A DNA stretch of 64,000 nucleotides, taken from positions 1 to 64,000 of the forward strand of contig NZ_WWCP01000019.1 of NCBI RefSeq assembly GCF_009857505.1, read 5' to 3'. Source of the DNA: Duganella lactea. Its GTDB lineage: Bacteria; Pseudomonadota; Gammaproteobacteria; Burkholderiales; Burkholderiaceae_D. Position 1 is the first letter of the stretch. The number at the start of each line of letters is the position of its first letter. Below are positions 18,881-27,146 of this stretch, in pieces. The notes beneath the pieces were generated by a model that worked only from the letters and a program-made list of their open reading frames with translations, had not been told where the DNA came from and ran no database searches. The translations under genes were made by a program, and so were the position numbers.

Positions 18881-19539
18881 TCGGCCGCCGGAATCTTGTA
18901 GCCGACGCCGCGCACGTTCTTGATAAAGTCGGTGCCGAATTTTTTGCGCAGATGGTGCACATACACGTCCACCGTGTTGCTTTCCACCTCGCTGTTCCAG
19001 CCGTAGAGTTTTTCTTCCAGCTGGCTCTTGGACACCACGCTGCCCGGATTGTCCAGCAAGGCGCGCAGCACGGAGAACTCGCGCGCCGACAGTTTGACCG
19101 GCTCGCCCTCGAAGGTCGCCTCGTGGCTGGCCAGGTCCAGCGTCAGCGCGCCATGTTCGATCACGGAGCGGGTGCGATTGACGCGCCGGCGCAGCAGCGC
19201 GCGGATGCGCGCCAGCAGTTCGTCGAGATCGAAGGGTTTGACCAGATAGTCGTCGGCGCCGGCGTCCAGGCCGGCCACGCGGGCCGGCGTGCCGTCGCGC
19301 GCGGTGATGATCAGTACCGGCAGGTCGGCGCCGCGCTTGCGCGTCGACCGCAGCACGTCCATGCCCTGCTTGCCCGGCAGGCCGAGGTCGAGCAGCATCA
19401 GGTCGTAGTCGACACCGGCCAGCGCCAGTTCGGCGTCGCGGCCATCGCGCACCCAGTCGACCGCGTAGTTCTCGCCACGCAGGCCTTCGACGATGCTCTC
19501 GCCGATCATTGGATCGTCTTCCACCAGAAGCAGACGCAC
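18877..19539 (-). CDS. pmrA: PmrA/QseB-like OmpR-family response regulator
   Basis: Response regulator of 220 residues: receiver domain (1-115) with acidic pocket EDD at 7-9, phosphorylated Asp51 (LMLLDLGLPG), Thr/Lys switch residues (IITARD, LVKPFD), and an OmpR-type winged helix (about 125-217; LSAREFSVLRALLDNPG, TVDVYVHHLRKK, IKNVRGVGYKI). Its stop overlaps the kinase start by four bases, so the two are coupled. Together with the upstream ArnA-like and ArnT-like genes it should control cationic-peptide resistance. A direct repeat resembling a PmrA box lies before arnT and suggests autoregulation of the whole operon. Confidence 0.88.
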   Translation of the reverse strand: MRLLLVEDDPMIGESIVEGLRGENYAVDWVRDGRDAELALAGVDYDLMLLDLGLPGKQGMDVLRSTRKRGADLPVLIITARDGTPARVAGLDAGADDYLVKPFDLDELLARIRALLRRRVNRTRSVIEHGALTLDLASHEATFEGEPVKLSAREFSVLRALLDNPGSVVSKSQLEEKLYGWNSEVESNTVDVYVHHLRKKFGTDFIKNVRGVGYKIPAAE

Positions 19540-19585
19540 GCCGCTATCTCCCCGCCATTACATTCCCATGCACATGCACGTCATG

Positions 19586-20662
19586 TTACTCCACCAGCGC
19601 CCTGGCGTCGGCGACCTGGCCGCGGTAGGCGTCGAAGATTTTCTTCAGCGCCTCGGCCATGGTGGTGCTTGGCTTCCAGTCCAGTTCCTCGCAGGTGTTG
19701 GTGATCTTTGGCACACGGTTCTGCACGTCCTGGTAGCCGGCGCCGTAGTAGGCGCCCGAGGTGGTTTCGACGATCCTGACCTTGGCGGCGCCGGTGGCGT
19801 ATTCGGGATACTGCTTGGCCAGTTCCATCATCATGGCGGCCAGTTCGCGGATCGAGTAATTGTTGACCGGATTGCCGATGTTGTAGATCTTGCCGGTGGC
19901 GGCGCCGTTCTTGTTCTCGATAATCTTCATCAGCGCGTCGATGCCGTCGTCGATGTCGGTGAAGGCGCGTTTCTGGTGGCCGCCGTCGACCAGCGAGATG
20001 TTCTCGCCGCGCACGATGTGGCCGAAGAACTGCGTCACCACGCGCGACGAGCCTTCCTTCGGCGTGTGGATCGAATCGAGGCCGGCGCCGATCCAGTTGA
20101 ATGGACGGAACAGCGTGAAGTTCAGGCCTTCCATGCCATAGCCCCAGATCACGCGGTCCATCAGCTGCTTGGCGTTGGAATAGATCCAGCGCGGCTTGTT
20201 GATCGGGCCGCAGATCAGCTCCGAGTTCTCCGGATCGAATTCCTCGTCGTGGCACATGCCATACACTTCCGAGGTCGATGGGAACACCAGGTGCTTGCCG
20301 TACTTGGCGGCCGAACGCACGATCGGCAGATTGGCCTCGAAGTCCAGTTCAAACACGCGCAGCGGCGCCTTGACGTAGGTCGACGGCGTGGCGATGGCCA
20401 CCAGCGGCAGGATCACGTCGCACTTCTTGACGTGGTATTCCACCCATTCCTTGTTGATGGTGATGTCGCCCTCGAAGAAGTGCATGCGCGGGTGCGCCAG
20501 CAGGTCCGGAATACGGTCGCTGTTCATGTCCATGCCGTAGACATGCCAGTCGGTGGTTGCCAGAATGCGTTGCGACAGGTGGTGGCCGATAAAGCCGTTG
20601 ACGCCGAGGATAAGAACTTTTTTCACTTGCTGCACCATCAGGTAATCGTTGAAGTCTAACAT
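19586..20662 (-). CDS. ArnA-dehydrogenase-like UDP-4-keto-pentose/UDP-xylose synthase
   Basis: NAD-dependent decarboxylating dehydrogenase of the extended SDR family, 358 residues. It acts on UDP-glucuronate to give UDP-4-keto-pentose, the precursor of UDP-4-amino-4-deoxy-L-arabinose. It has the Rossmann motif GVNGFIGHHL (about residues 20-29), the catalytic-region STSEVYGM, the YxxxK pair in YSNAKQLMD, and the substrate loop RPFNWIGAG. It equals the C-terminal half of E. coli ArnA; the formyltransferase half is absent. In Ralstonia a free-standing enzyme of this type makes UDP-4-keto-pentose and UDP-xylose. The ATG at 20662 was kept because it has an AGG-type ribosome site, unlike the one at 20638. 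It lies 27 bases from arnT. Confidence 0.85.
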   Translation of the reverse strand: MLDFNDYLMVQQVKKVLILGVNGFIGHHLSQRILATTDWHVYGMDMNSDRIPDLLAHPRMHFFEGDITINKEWVEYHVKKCDVILPLVAIATPSTYVKAPLRVFELDFEANLPIVRSAAKYGKHLVFPSTSEVYGMCHDEEFDPENSELICGPINKPRWIYSNAKQLMDRVIWGYGMEGLNFTLFRPFNWIGAGLDSIHTPKEGSSRVVTQFFGHIVRGENISLVDGGHQKRAFTDIDDGIDALMKIIENKNGAATGKIYNIGNPVNNYSIRELAAMMMELAKQYPEYATGAAKVRIVETTSGAYYGAGYQDVQNRVPKITNTCEELDWKPSTTMAEALKKIFDAYRGQVADARALVE

Positions 20663-20689
20663 TGTGCCTAGGCAATCATTAACGCCGCA

Positions 20690-22309
20690 TTAAGGCGACG
20701 AAACGACCACCACCTCGCTGCCGCGCGCCCGTTCCCGCATCGGCAGGCCTTGCCGGCGCGCCTCGGCATACAGGTCTTCGCGGATGATGGCGTATTGCGG
20801 CTGGCCCTGCGCGGCGGTCGCGCGCCAGCGCGCATAAAATTCGTCCAGCGACGCGATGCCGCGCCCCGGCTCCTGTAGCAGACCGAATTCCAGCTCGCCC
20901 ACGTAGTTCACCGGGATCACCGTGTGGCCCATGTAGAAAGTCATCGACTGCTCATAGGTGCCGACCGAGTAGACCGGCGTCTCGGCGCGCAGCTCGCCGC
21001 GTATCGCCAGCGCGGCGTCGCGCCCCGCCTTGACGCGACCGAACTGCTCGTGCGACGCCATCAGCAATTGCGTCAGCAACCAGCCGCCGACCGCCACCGC
21101 CAGCACGGCGGCGACGCGCTGGCCGCGCGCCTCGGCGAACCACGCCGCCAGGCCGCACAGCAGCGCCGCGCCAAAGCCGGCCAGCAGCAGCGCTGTATTC
21201 AGATGAGGGATAATCCGCACGCAGCCCAGCCCGACCAGGCCCACCACCGCCAGCAGCCCGGCCACCAGCAGCAGCATCGAGCGCGGCGCGCGCGCCAGAT
21301 AGACGCCGGTCAGCAGCGCCATCGCCGGGAACACCGGCAGCATGTAGCCCGGCAGCTTGGAGCTGGAGTAACTGAAGAAGAACAGGATGAAGACGGTCCA
21401 CACCAGCAGCATCTGGGTCGGCTGGAAGCGGCCGGTGACGCGCTTGCGCGCGGACACCAGTGCCACCGGCAGCAGCGGCAGCCACGGTATGGTCGCCGGC
21501 AGCATCAGCACCAGGAAGTAGTACCACGGCCCTTCGCGGTGATGGGTCTTGAGGAAGAAACGGTCCCAGTGCTCGTGGATGAAGAAGAAATGCGGCTGCT
21601 CGGGATTACGCGCGCCCACCAGCAGGAACCATGGCACGGCGATCAGCAGCAGCAGCGCCAGTCCGGAGAAGAGATGGAGCCGACGCAGAATCGCGCGGTC
21701 GCCGCTGACCAGCATGTAGATGGCCAGCACGCCGCCCGGCAGCACCACGCCGATCAGGCCCTTGGTCAGCACCGACAGCGCCATGCCCGCCCAGCACAAC
21801 AGCATCCAGTTACGCCGCTCCACCGCCGTGGCGTCGTCACGCTGCGCCAGCAGCAGCGCGCACAGAATCAGCGCCATGCTCGCGGCCACCGGCAGATCGA
21901 GCGAATTGAATTGCGACGCGGCCGCCCAGAACAGCGTGGAGCCCAGCACCAGCGCCGCATACAAGCCGGCGCGCTCGCCGAATACGCGACGACCGGTGTA
22001 GGCCACCAGGAACACGCCGCCGATGCCGCACACGCCATTCCACAAGCGGGCCTGCCAGTCGCCCAGTCCAAACAGCGTGAACGCCACGGCGCTCATCCAG
22101 GTGTGCAGCGGCGGTTTCTCGAAGTATTTAATGCCGTTCAGGCGGGTGGTGATCCAGTCGCCGGTGAGGAGCATCTCACGCGCCATTTCGGCATAGCGGC
22201 CCTCGTCGGGAGGAATCAGTGTGCGCACGTCGAGCACCAGCAGCGAACACACGATAAACACGGCGGCCAGCAAGAACAGCGCCGCCTTGGAACGGAAGAA
22301 AACAGGCAT
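20690..22309 (-). CDS. arnT: ArnT-like glycosyltransferase family 39 protein
   Basis: Polytopic inner-membrane transferase of 539 residues with about 12 hydrophobic segments, predicted to move an aminoarabinose-type sugar from undecaprenyl phosphate to lipid A on the periplasmic face. The first periplasmic loop carries the family signature PPDEGRYAEMAREML (acidic pair near residues 34-35) and YFEKPPLHTW; SKLPGYMLP lies mid-protein, and a C-terminal periplasmic domain of about 110 residues closes it. It heads a minus-strand operon with the ArnA-like enzyme and the PmrAB-like system. The rest of the arn pathway (ArnB, ArnC, ArnD, formyltransferase) is not in the window. The exact sugar is inferred from the neighbours. 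Confidence 0.83.
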   Translation of the reverse strand: MPVFFRSKAALFLLAAVFIVCSLLVLDVRTLIPPDEGRYAEMAREMLLTGDWITTRLNGIKYFEKPPLHTWMSAVAFTLFGLGDWQARLWNGVCGIGGVFLVAYTGRRVFGERAGLYAALVLGSTLFWAAASQFNSLDLPVAASMALILCALLLAQRDDATAVERRNWMLLCWAGMALSVLTKGLIGVVLPGGVLAIYMLVSGDRAILRRLHLFSGLALLLLIAVPWFLLVGARNPEQPHFFFIHEHWDRFFLKTHHREGPWYYFLVLMLPATIPWLPLLPVALVSARKRVTGRFQPTQMLLVWTVFILFFFSYSSSKLPGYMLPVFPAMALLTGVYLARAPRSMLLLVAGLLAVVGLVGLGCVRIIPHLNTALLLAGFGAALLCGLAAWFAEARGQRVAAVLAVAVGGWLLTQLLMASHEQFGRVKAGRDAALAIRGELRAETPVYSVGTYEQSMTFYMGHTVIPVNYVGELEFGLLQEPGRGIASLDEFYARWRATAAQGQPQYAIIREDLYAEARRQGLPMRERARGSEVVVVSSP

Positions 22310-22332
22310 GGACGAAAGGATGCGTAGGAAAG

Positions 22333-22371
22333 TATTTAGTCTACGGGAGAATTCATTAACGGTGTGTTAAC
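22333..22371 (-). promoter_or_regulatory. PmrA-box-like direct repeat and promoter of the arnT operon
   Basis: On the minus strand the hexamers GTTAAC and GTTAAT (22371-22366 and 22360-22355) are direct repeats with a 5-base spacer, the layout of the PmrA box (CTTAAG-N5-CTTAAG). A -10-like TAAATA (22338-22333) follows 16 bases later, so the second half site takes the -35 position, as PmrA-activated promoters do. The start codon lies about 24 bases further on. Binding is inferred. Confidence 0.5.
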
Positions 22372-22508
22372 GGTTAGCATCATTTGTAGCGGAATTATGC
22401 TTGACTGGCGCCAGGAGATGGCAAACGATTACGGTTGTAGCAGGCATTCAGCCTGTCGCGCCGCGACCACGGCGGTGGCCAGCCGGCCACCGTGCGCGCA
22501 AATACAGC

Positions 22509-23666
22509 TTACTTGATGACTGCAAGCTTCTGCCGCTTGCCGCCCTTGAAGGTGTGGATGGTGATGGCGCCGTCCTGCACGTCGCCACGGGCGTCGAACG
22601 AGGTCATGCCGGTCACGCCCTGGTGCCTGATCCGCGCCAGGAACGGCAGGTACTTGGCCGGTTCCGGCGTACCGGCCTGCTGCATCGCATCGACCAGCGT
22701 CATCAGCGCATCATAGGAATACGCGGCGTAGGTCTGCACCTCGACGCCGAAACGCTTCTTGTACGCCGCGCGGAAGTCGGCCATGCCCTTCTCTTGCGCC
22801 GGCTCGATGCCGCCCGCCTCGGCGCAGATCACCTGGCCGTCGATCATGCCGTCGCCGGCCAGGCGCGGCACCGAGTCCGAGCACATGCCGTCGCCGCCCA
22901 TGAACTTGACCGGAATACCCAGTTGCTTCATCTGGCGCAGCATCGGCGCCGCCACGGCGTCCATGCCGCCGAAGAAAACCATGTCCGGCTTGGTGGCCTT
23001 GATGGCGGTGAGGATCGCCATCAGGTCGGTGGCCTTGTCGTTGGTGTACTGGGTCGAGACGATGGCGGCGCCGCTGGCCGCGCCGGTGCGCTTGACGGTC
23101 TTGGCGAATTCGTCGGCCAGGCCCTTGCCGTAGGCGGTGCGGTCGTCCACCACGGCGATGCGCTTGGCCTGCAAGGTCTGCATCGCGTAGCGTGCCAGCG
23201 CCGGGCCAAGCTGCTCGTCGTTGGCGATATTGCGGAAGGTGGTGTTGTAGCGCTGGCGCGTGTATTGCGGCGAGGTGGCCGACGGCGTAATCTGCGGAAT
23301 GCCGGCGTCGTAGTAAATGCGCGAGGCCGGGATGGTGGTGCCGGAAGTCTGGTGGCCGATCACGCCCTGCACTTTGGCGTCCGCCAGTTTTTGCGCGGCG
23401 GTGGTGGCCTGTTTGGGATCGCCGGCGTCGTCCTCGGCCAGCAGCACGATCTTGTATTTCTTACCGCCGATGACCAGGCCCTTGGCGTTCAGTTCATCGA
23501 CCGCCATGCGCGCACCGTTTTCATTGTCCTTGCCCAGGTGGGCGATGGCGCTGGAGGTGGCGGCCACGTGGCCGATCTTGATGGTGTCCTGCGCGGTCGC
23601 GGCGCCGGCGGCGCCGAGCAAGGCCAGCGCCATCGCGCCACAGACTGTTTTTACTATTAATTGCAT
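22509..23666 (-). CDS. branched-chain amino acid type ABC substrate-binding protein
   Basis: Periplasmic binding protein of the LivJ/LivK (Peripla_BP_6) family, 385 residues. The ATG at 23666 is preceded by GAGGAA and was chosen over the TTG one codon upstream. Signal peptide about residues 1-25 (cleavage after ATA). Family motifs: KIGHVAATSSAIAHLGKDNENG, GVIGHQTSGTTIPAS, AVVDDRTAYGKGLADEF and AYSYDALMTLVDAM. No permease or ATPase gene is adjacent, so it must serve a transporter encoded elsewhere, or work as an orphan receptor. It is divergent from the aminotransferase-like gene, 127 bases apart. Ligand class (aliphatic amino acids) is by family only. Confidence 0.9.
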   Translation of the reverse strand: MQLIVKTVCGAMALALLGAAGAATAQDTIKIGHVAATSSAIAHLGKDNENGARMAVDELNAKGLVIGGKKYKIVLLAEDDAGDPKQATTAAQKLADAKVQGVIGHQTSGTTIPASRIYYDAGIPQITPSATSPQYTRQRYNTTFRNIANDEQLGPALARYAMQTLQAKRIAVVDDRTAYGKGLADEFAKTVKRTGAASGAAIVSTQYTNDKATDLMAILTAIKATKPDMVFFGGMDAVAAPMLRQMKQLGIPVKFMGGDGMCSDSVPRLAGDGMIDGQVICAEAGGIEPAQEKGMADFRAAYKKRFGVEVQTYAAYSYDALMTLVDAMQQAGTPEPAKYLPFLARIRHQGVTGMTSFDARGDVQDGAITIHTFKGGKRQKLAVIK

Positions 23667-23793
23667 CAATTCCTCGTTAAAACCAAATTAAATAAGGGCG
23701 CAAGCATACCAGACCTGCGTGCACGATTGTTAAATCAGCCCTCACAAACCACACCCGATTGAAGTAGAATAAATCTTTCCAAAGTGAATTTAT

Positions 23794-24933
23794 ATGGACA
23801 TATCGCGCCGCATTGCCCGCTCCAGACCACTGGCCACCACCGCCATGCACGGGCGGGTCGACGCCATGAAAGCACGCGGCGAAGACGTCATTGATTTCTC
23901 CATCGCGATCTCGCATTTTCAAGCGCCGGCGCCGGTGCTGGACGCGGTGCGCGAAGGCTTGCGCCTGCCATCGCTGCCCTACACCAGCGTTGCCGGCGAC
24001 GCCGACATCCGCGCCCGGCTGGCCGCCAAGGTAATCAACGACAACCGCATCCCCGCCTCGTCGGCCGAGATCCTGGTGACCAACGGCTGCAAGCAGGCCT
24101 TGTATCAGGCACTGTATGTGCTGGCCGATCCGGGCGACGCCGTTATCATCTTCAAGCCGCACTGGCCGGCCTATGTAGCCACCTGCAAGCTGCTGGAACT
24201 GCAACCGGTGCTGCTCGACCTGCCCGACGAATTGACCGATGCGGTGCTGGAGAGCCTGCCGCCGGCGCGCATCCTGATCCTCAACAATCCGCACAATCCG
24301 ACCGGCGCGGTGTGCCGCGAGGCGGAACTGGACCGCATCGCCGCGTGGCTGAAACGCCGCGGCGCCCACGCCATCGTCGACGAGAGTTACGAGAAGCTGA
24401 TCTTCGACGGCGCCCATGTCAGCCTGGCGGCGCGGCCGGACTGGCGCGAACTCGGCATCGTCACGCTGTTCTCGGCGTCGCAAAGCTACGCGATGATGGG
24501 CTGGCGTGCCGGCTTCGCGGTGGCGCCGGCGCACGTGGTGGTGGCGATGGAAACGCTGCAAGGGCCGATCACCGCCGCCGCGCCGATGCTGATCCAACTG
24601 GCGCTGGCCGCCGCCATCGAGAGCGACGATCCGACCGCCATGCTGGACAACTATCGCCAACGGCGAGACCTGGTGCTGGACCTGGTGCGGGAGGTGCCGT
24701 GGATGATCATCCGTTGCCCGGCCTCCGGCCCCTACCTGTGGGCCGACATCACGCGCCTGACGATGGACAGCGTCGGCTTCAGCGAGCGCCTGCTAAGCGA
24801 GCATGCCGTCGCCGTGATGCCGGGCGATGCGCTGGGCGTGCCGGGCTTTATCCGCATCGGCTACATCAGCGACGACGTGGCGACGCTGCGGCGCGGCGTG
24901 CAAGCCGTCATCGCCTTCGGCAACGGCTGGTGA
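23794..24933 (+). CDS. class I/II aminotransferase homologue lacking the PLP lysine
   Basis: Cytosolic fold-type I PLP-enzyme homologue of 379 residues. Most family landmarks are present: NNPHNPTGAV (Asn-Pro-Thr-Gly loop, about residue 168), DESYEKLIFDG (Asp and Tyr of the PLP site, about 195), and the C-terminal FIRIGY arginine. The PLP-lysine motif, however, reads SASQSYAMMGWRAG: residue 230 is Gln (CAA at 24481-24483) where Lys is expected. Without the Schiff-base lysine, normal transamination should be lost. The gene is intact and ends 4 bases before a hybrid histidine kinase, so it is not an obvious pseudogene; it may bind a ligand or work as a regulator. A sequencing error is a possible alternative. 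Confidence 0.9.
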   Translation: MDISRRIARSRPLATTAMHGRVDAMKARGEDVIDFSIAISHFQAPAPVLDAVREGLRLPSLPYTSVAGDADIRARLAAKVINDNRIPASSAEILVTNGCKQALYQALYVLADPGDAVIIFKPHWPAYVATCKLLELQPVLLDLPDELTDAVLESLPPARILILNNPHNPTGAVCREAELDRIAAWLKRRGAHAIVDESYEKLIFDGAHVSLAARPDWRELGIVTLFSASQSYAMMGWRAGFAVAPAHVVVAMETLQGPITAAAPMLIQLALAAAIESDDPTAMLDNYRQRRDLVLDLVREVPWMIIRCPASGPYLWADITRLTMDSVGFSERLLSEHAVAVMPGDALGVPGFIRIGYISDDVATLRRGVQAVIAFGNGW

Positions 24934-24937
24934 CGCC

Positions 24938-27139
24938 GTGGCCTTTCTGCTTCAGCTGAACACTCTGCGCAGCCGCCTGATTCTCTTGGTGCTGCTGGCG
25001 ATCGCCCCCAGCGCCATCATGACCGTCGTCAACGGCGCGCGCGAACGCACCCACGCGGTTGAAGTGGCGGAAGAAAATCTGCAACGGCTGACCAACCTTG
25101 CCGCCGCCAACGAGGCGCAATCGATCGCCGGCGCGCGCCAGCTGCTGCGCGACGTCGCCAGCATTCCCGACCTGATGGGCGACCCGGCCGACTGCGGCCG
25201 GGTTCTGGCGCGCATCCAGCGCCAGAACCCGGACTACGTCAATCTCGGACTGATACAGTTGAACGGCGATGTCACCTGCAGCGCGATCCCGTCGCGGACG
25301 CCGGTCAATCTGGCCGACCGCACCCACTTCCGCCGCGCGGTGCACCTGAAGCGCTTTGTCGCCGGCGGCTATATTTTCGGCCGCGTGATCCAGAAGCACA
25401 CCGTCAACCTGACCTACCCGGTGCTGGACGACGACGACAAGGTCAAGGCGGTGGTGTTCGCCGCGCTCGACCTGACCAAGCTGGATCGCTTCGTGGCCGA
25501 CATCCAGTTGCCCCCTGGATCGCTGCTGCTAACCGCCGACTCCGAGGGCAAGATCATCTCGCGCAAGCCGCATCCTGAAGAATGGTTCGGCAAGGAGGTA
25601 TCGCCGCAGATGCGGCTGGCGATGGCGGCGGAGCCGGGCAAGCCGGTGCTGCTGGCGGGGCCGGACGGCGTCGAGCGCTTGCACCGTTTCGCGCGTGTCG
25701 GCAGCAACGGCCTGTCCGATTACACCGTCACCATCGGCATCCCCGCCGACGACATCACCGCCAACGCGCGACACGACCAGATGCTCGACCTGCTGGCGCT
25801 GGCGGCCACCATCGGCCTGGCCCTGCTGGCCGCGTGGTTCGTCGGCGACGTGCTGGTGCTGCGCCGCGTGAAGCGGCTGGCCAGCACCGCCAACCGCATC
25901 GCCTCCGGTTCGCTGGAAGCGCGCAGCGGCATCCACTACGGCAAGGAAGAGATCAGCGAACTGGCGCAGGCGCTGGACGCCATGGCCGCCTCGCTGCAGG
26001 AAAAGGAGCTGCAGCACCAGCGCGCCGAGAAGCAGTTGCGCGAGGCCGACCGCCGCAAGGATGAATTCCTCGCCATGCTGGCGCACGAGCTGCGCAACCC
26101 GCTGGCGCCGATCAGCGCTGGCGCGCAGCTGCTGCAAAGCGGCCGCGCCAGCGAGGCGGCGGTGCAGCGCACCGCCGGCATCATCGTACGCCAGGTGCAC
26201 CACATGACACGTCTGGTGGATGACCTGCTGGACGTTTCGCGCGTCACGCGCGGGCTGGTGACGCCGACGCGGGTGCCGCTGCCGGTGGCGCGCATCGTCG
26301 CCGACGCGGTGGAGCAAGTCGACCCGCTGATCAAGTCGCGCCAGCACCGCTTCGAGATGGAAGTGCCGCCAGCGCCGCTGATGGTGACCGGCGACCATAA
26401 GCGGCTGGTGCAGGTGCTGGCCAATGTGCTGAACAACGCCGCCAAGTACACGCCGCCCGGCGGCGCCATCAAGCTGACGGCGCGCGCCGAGGGCAGCAAC
26501 GTCAAGCTGATCGTCAGCGACAACGGCATCGGCATGTCGCCCGAACTGCGCAGCCGCGTGTTCGAACTGTTCGCGCAGGCCGACCGCAATCCGGACCGCT
26601 CGCAAGGTGGGCTGGGACTGGGGCTGGCGCTGGTCAAGTCGCTGGTGGAATTGCATGGCGGCGCCGTGGCGGCCGACAGCGCCGGCGAAAACCAGGGCAG
26701 CACCTTTACCATCACCCTGCCATCCACACAACAGCAGCCAGCGGCCCCCATGCCGGGCCCCGCCGCCAGGCCCGCACGCACATTGCGCGTGCTGGTGGTG
26801 GACGACAATATCGACGCCGCACAAACGCTGCAACTGCTGCTGGAAGCCGGTGGCCACCATGTGACGGTGGCGCACAACGCGCTGACGGCGCTGGAAATCG
26901 CCCAGGCCAAGGCGCCGGAACTGTGCCTGCTTGATATCGGCCTGCCCGACATCAACGGCTACGACCTGGCCCGCAGCTTGCGCGCGTTGCCGCATACCGC
27001 GCGCGCCACGCTGGTGGCGGTGACCGGCTACGGCCGCCACGAAGACCGCGAACAAGCGACGGCGGCCGGCTTCGATCACTACTTTGTCAAACCAGTCGAT
27101 GTCGACGCCCTGCTGGCGCTGATCGCGCGACTACCTTAG
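24938..27139 (+). CDS. hybrid sensor histidine kinase with periplasmic Cache-like domain
   Basis: Membrane histidine kinase of 733 residues from the GTG at 24938, which directly follows the aminotransferase stop. A transmembrane helix (about 12-30) precedes a periplasmic double-Cache-like sensor (about 40-285; NLADRTHFRRAV and GYIFGRVIQK are typical). A second helix (about 290-310) and HAMP lead to HisKA with His383 (LAHELRNPLAPI), HATPase_c (NVLNNAAKYTPPGG, GGLGLGLALVKSLVE), and a C-terminal receiver with Asp666 (LCLLDIGLPD). It lacks an Hpt or output domain, so the receiver probably modulates the kinase or needs a separate partner. The close spacing to the lysine-less aminotransferase suggests joint expression and maybe joint sensing of an amino compound. 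Confidence 0.9.
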   Translation: MAFLLQLNTLRSRLILLVLLAIAPSAIMTVVNGARERTHAVEVAEENLQRLTNLAAANEAQSIAGARQLLRDVASIPDLMGDPADCGRVLARIQRQNPDYVNLGLIQLNGDVTCSAIPSRTPVNLADRTHFRRAVHLKRFVAGGYIFGRVIQKHTVNLTYPVLDDDDKVKAVVFAALDLTKLDRFVADIQLPPGSLLLTADSEGKIISRKPHPEEWFGKEVSPQMRLAMAAEPGKPVLLAGPDGVERLHRFARVGSNGLSDYTVTIGIPADDITANARHDQMLDLLALAATIGLALLAAWFVGDVLVLRRVKRLASTANRIASGSLEARSGIHYGKEEISELAQALDAMAASLQEKELQHQRAEKQLREADRRKDEFLAMLAHELRNPLAPISAGAQLLQSGRASEAAVQRTAGIIVRQVHHMTRLVDDLLDVSRVTRGLVTPTRVPLPVARIVADAVEQVDPLIKSRQHRFEMEVPPAPLMVTGDHKRLVQVLANVLNNAAKYTPPGGAIKLTARAEGSNVKLIVSDNGIGMSPELRSRVFELFAQADRNPDRSQGGLGLGLALVKSLVELHGGAVAADSAGENQGSTFTITLPSTQQQPAAPMPGPAARPARTLRVLVVDDNIDAAQTLQLLLEAGGHHVTVAHNALTALEIAQAKAPELCLLDIGLPDINGYDLARSLRALPHTARATLVAVTGYGRHEDREQATAAGFDHYFVKPVDVDALLALIARLP

Positions 27140-27146
27140 GAACCGC

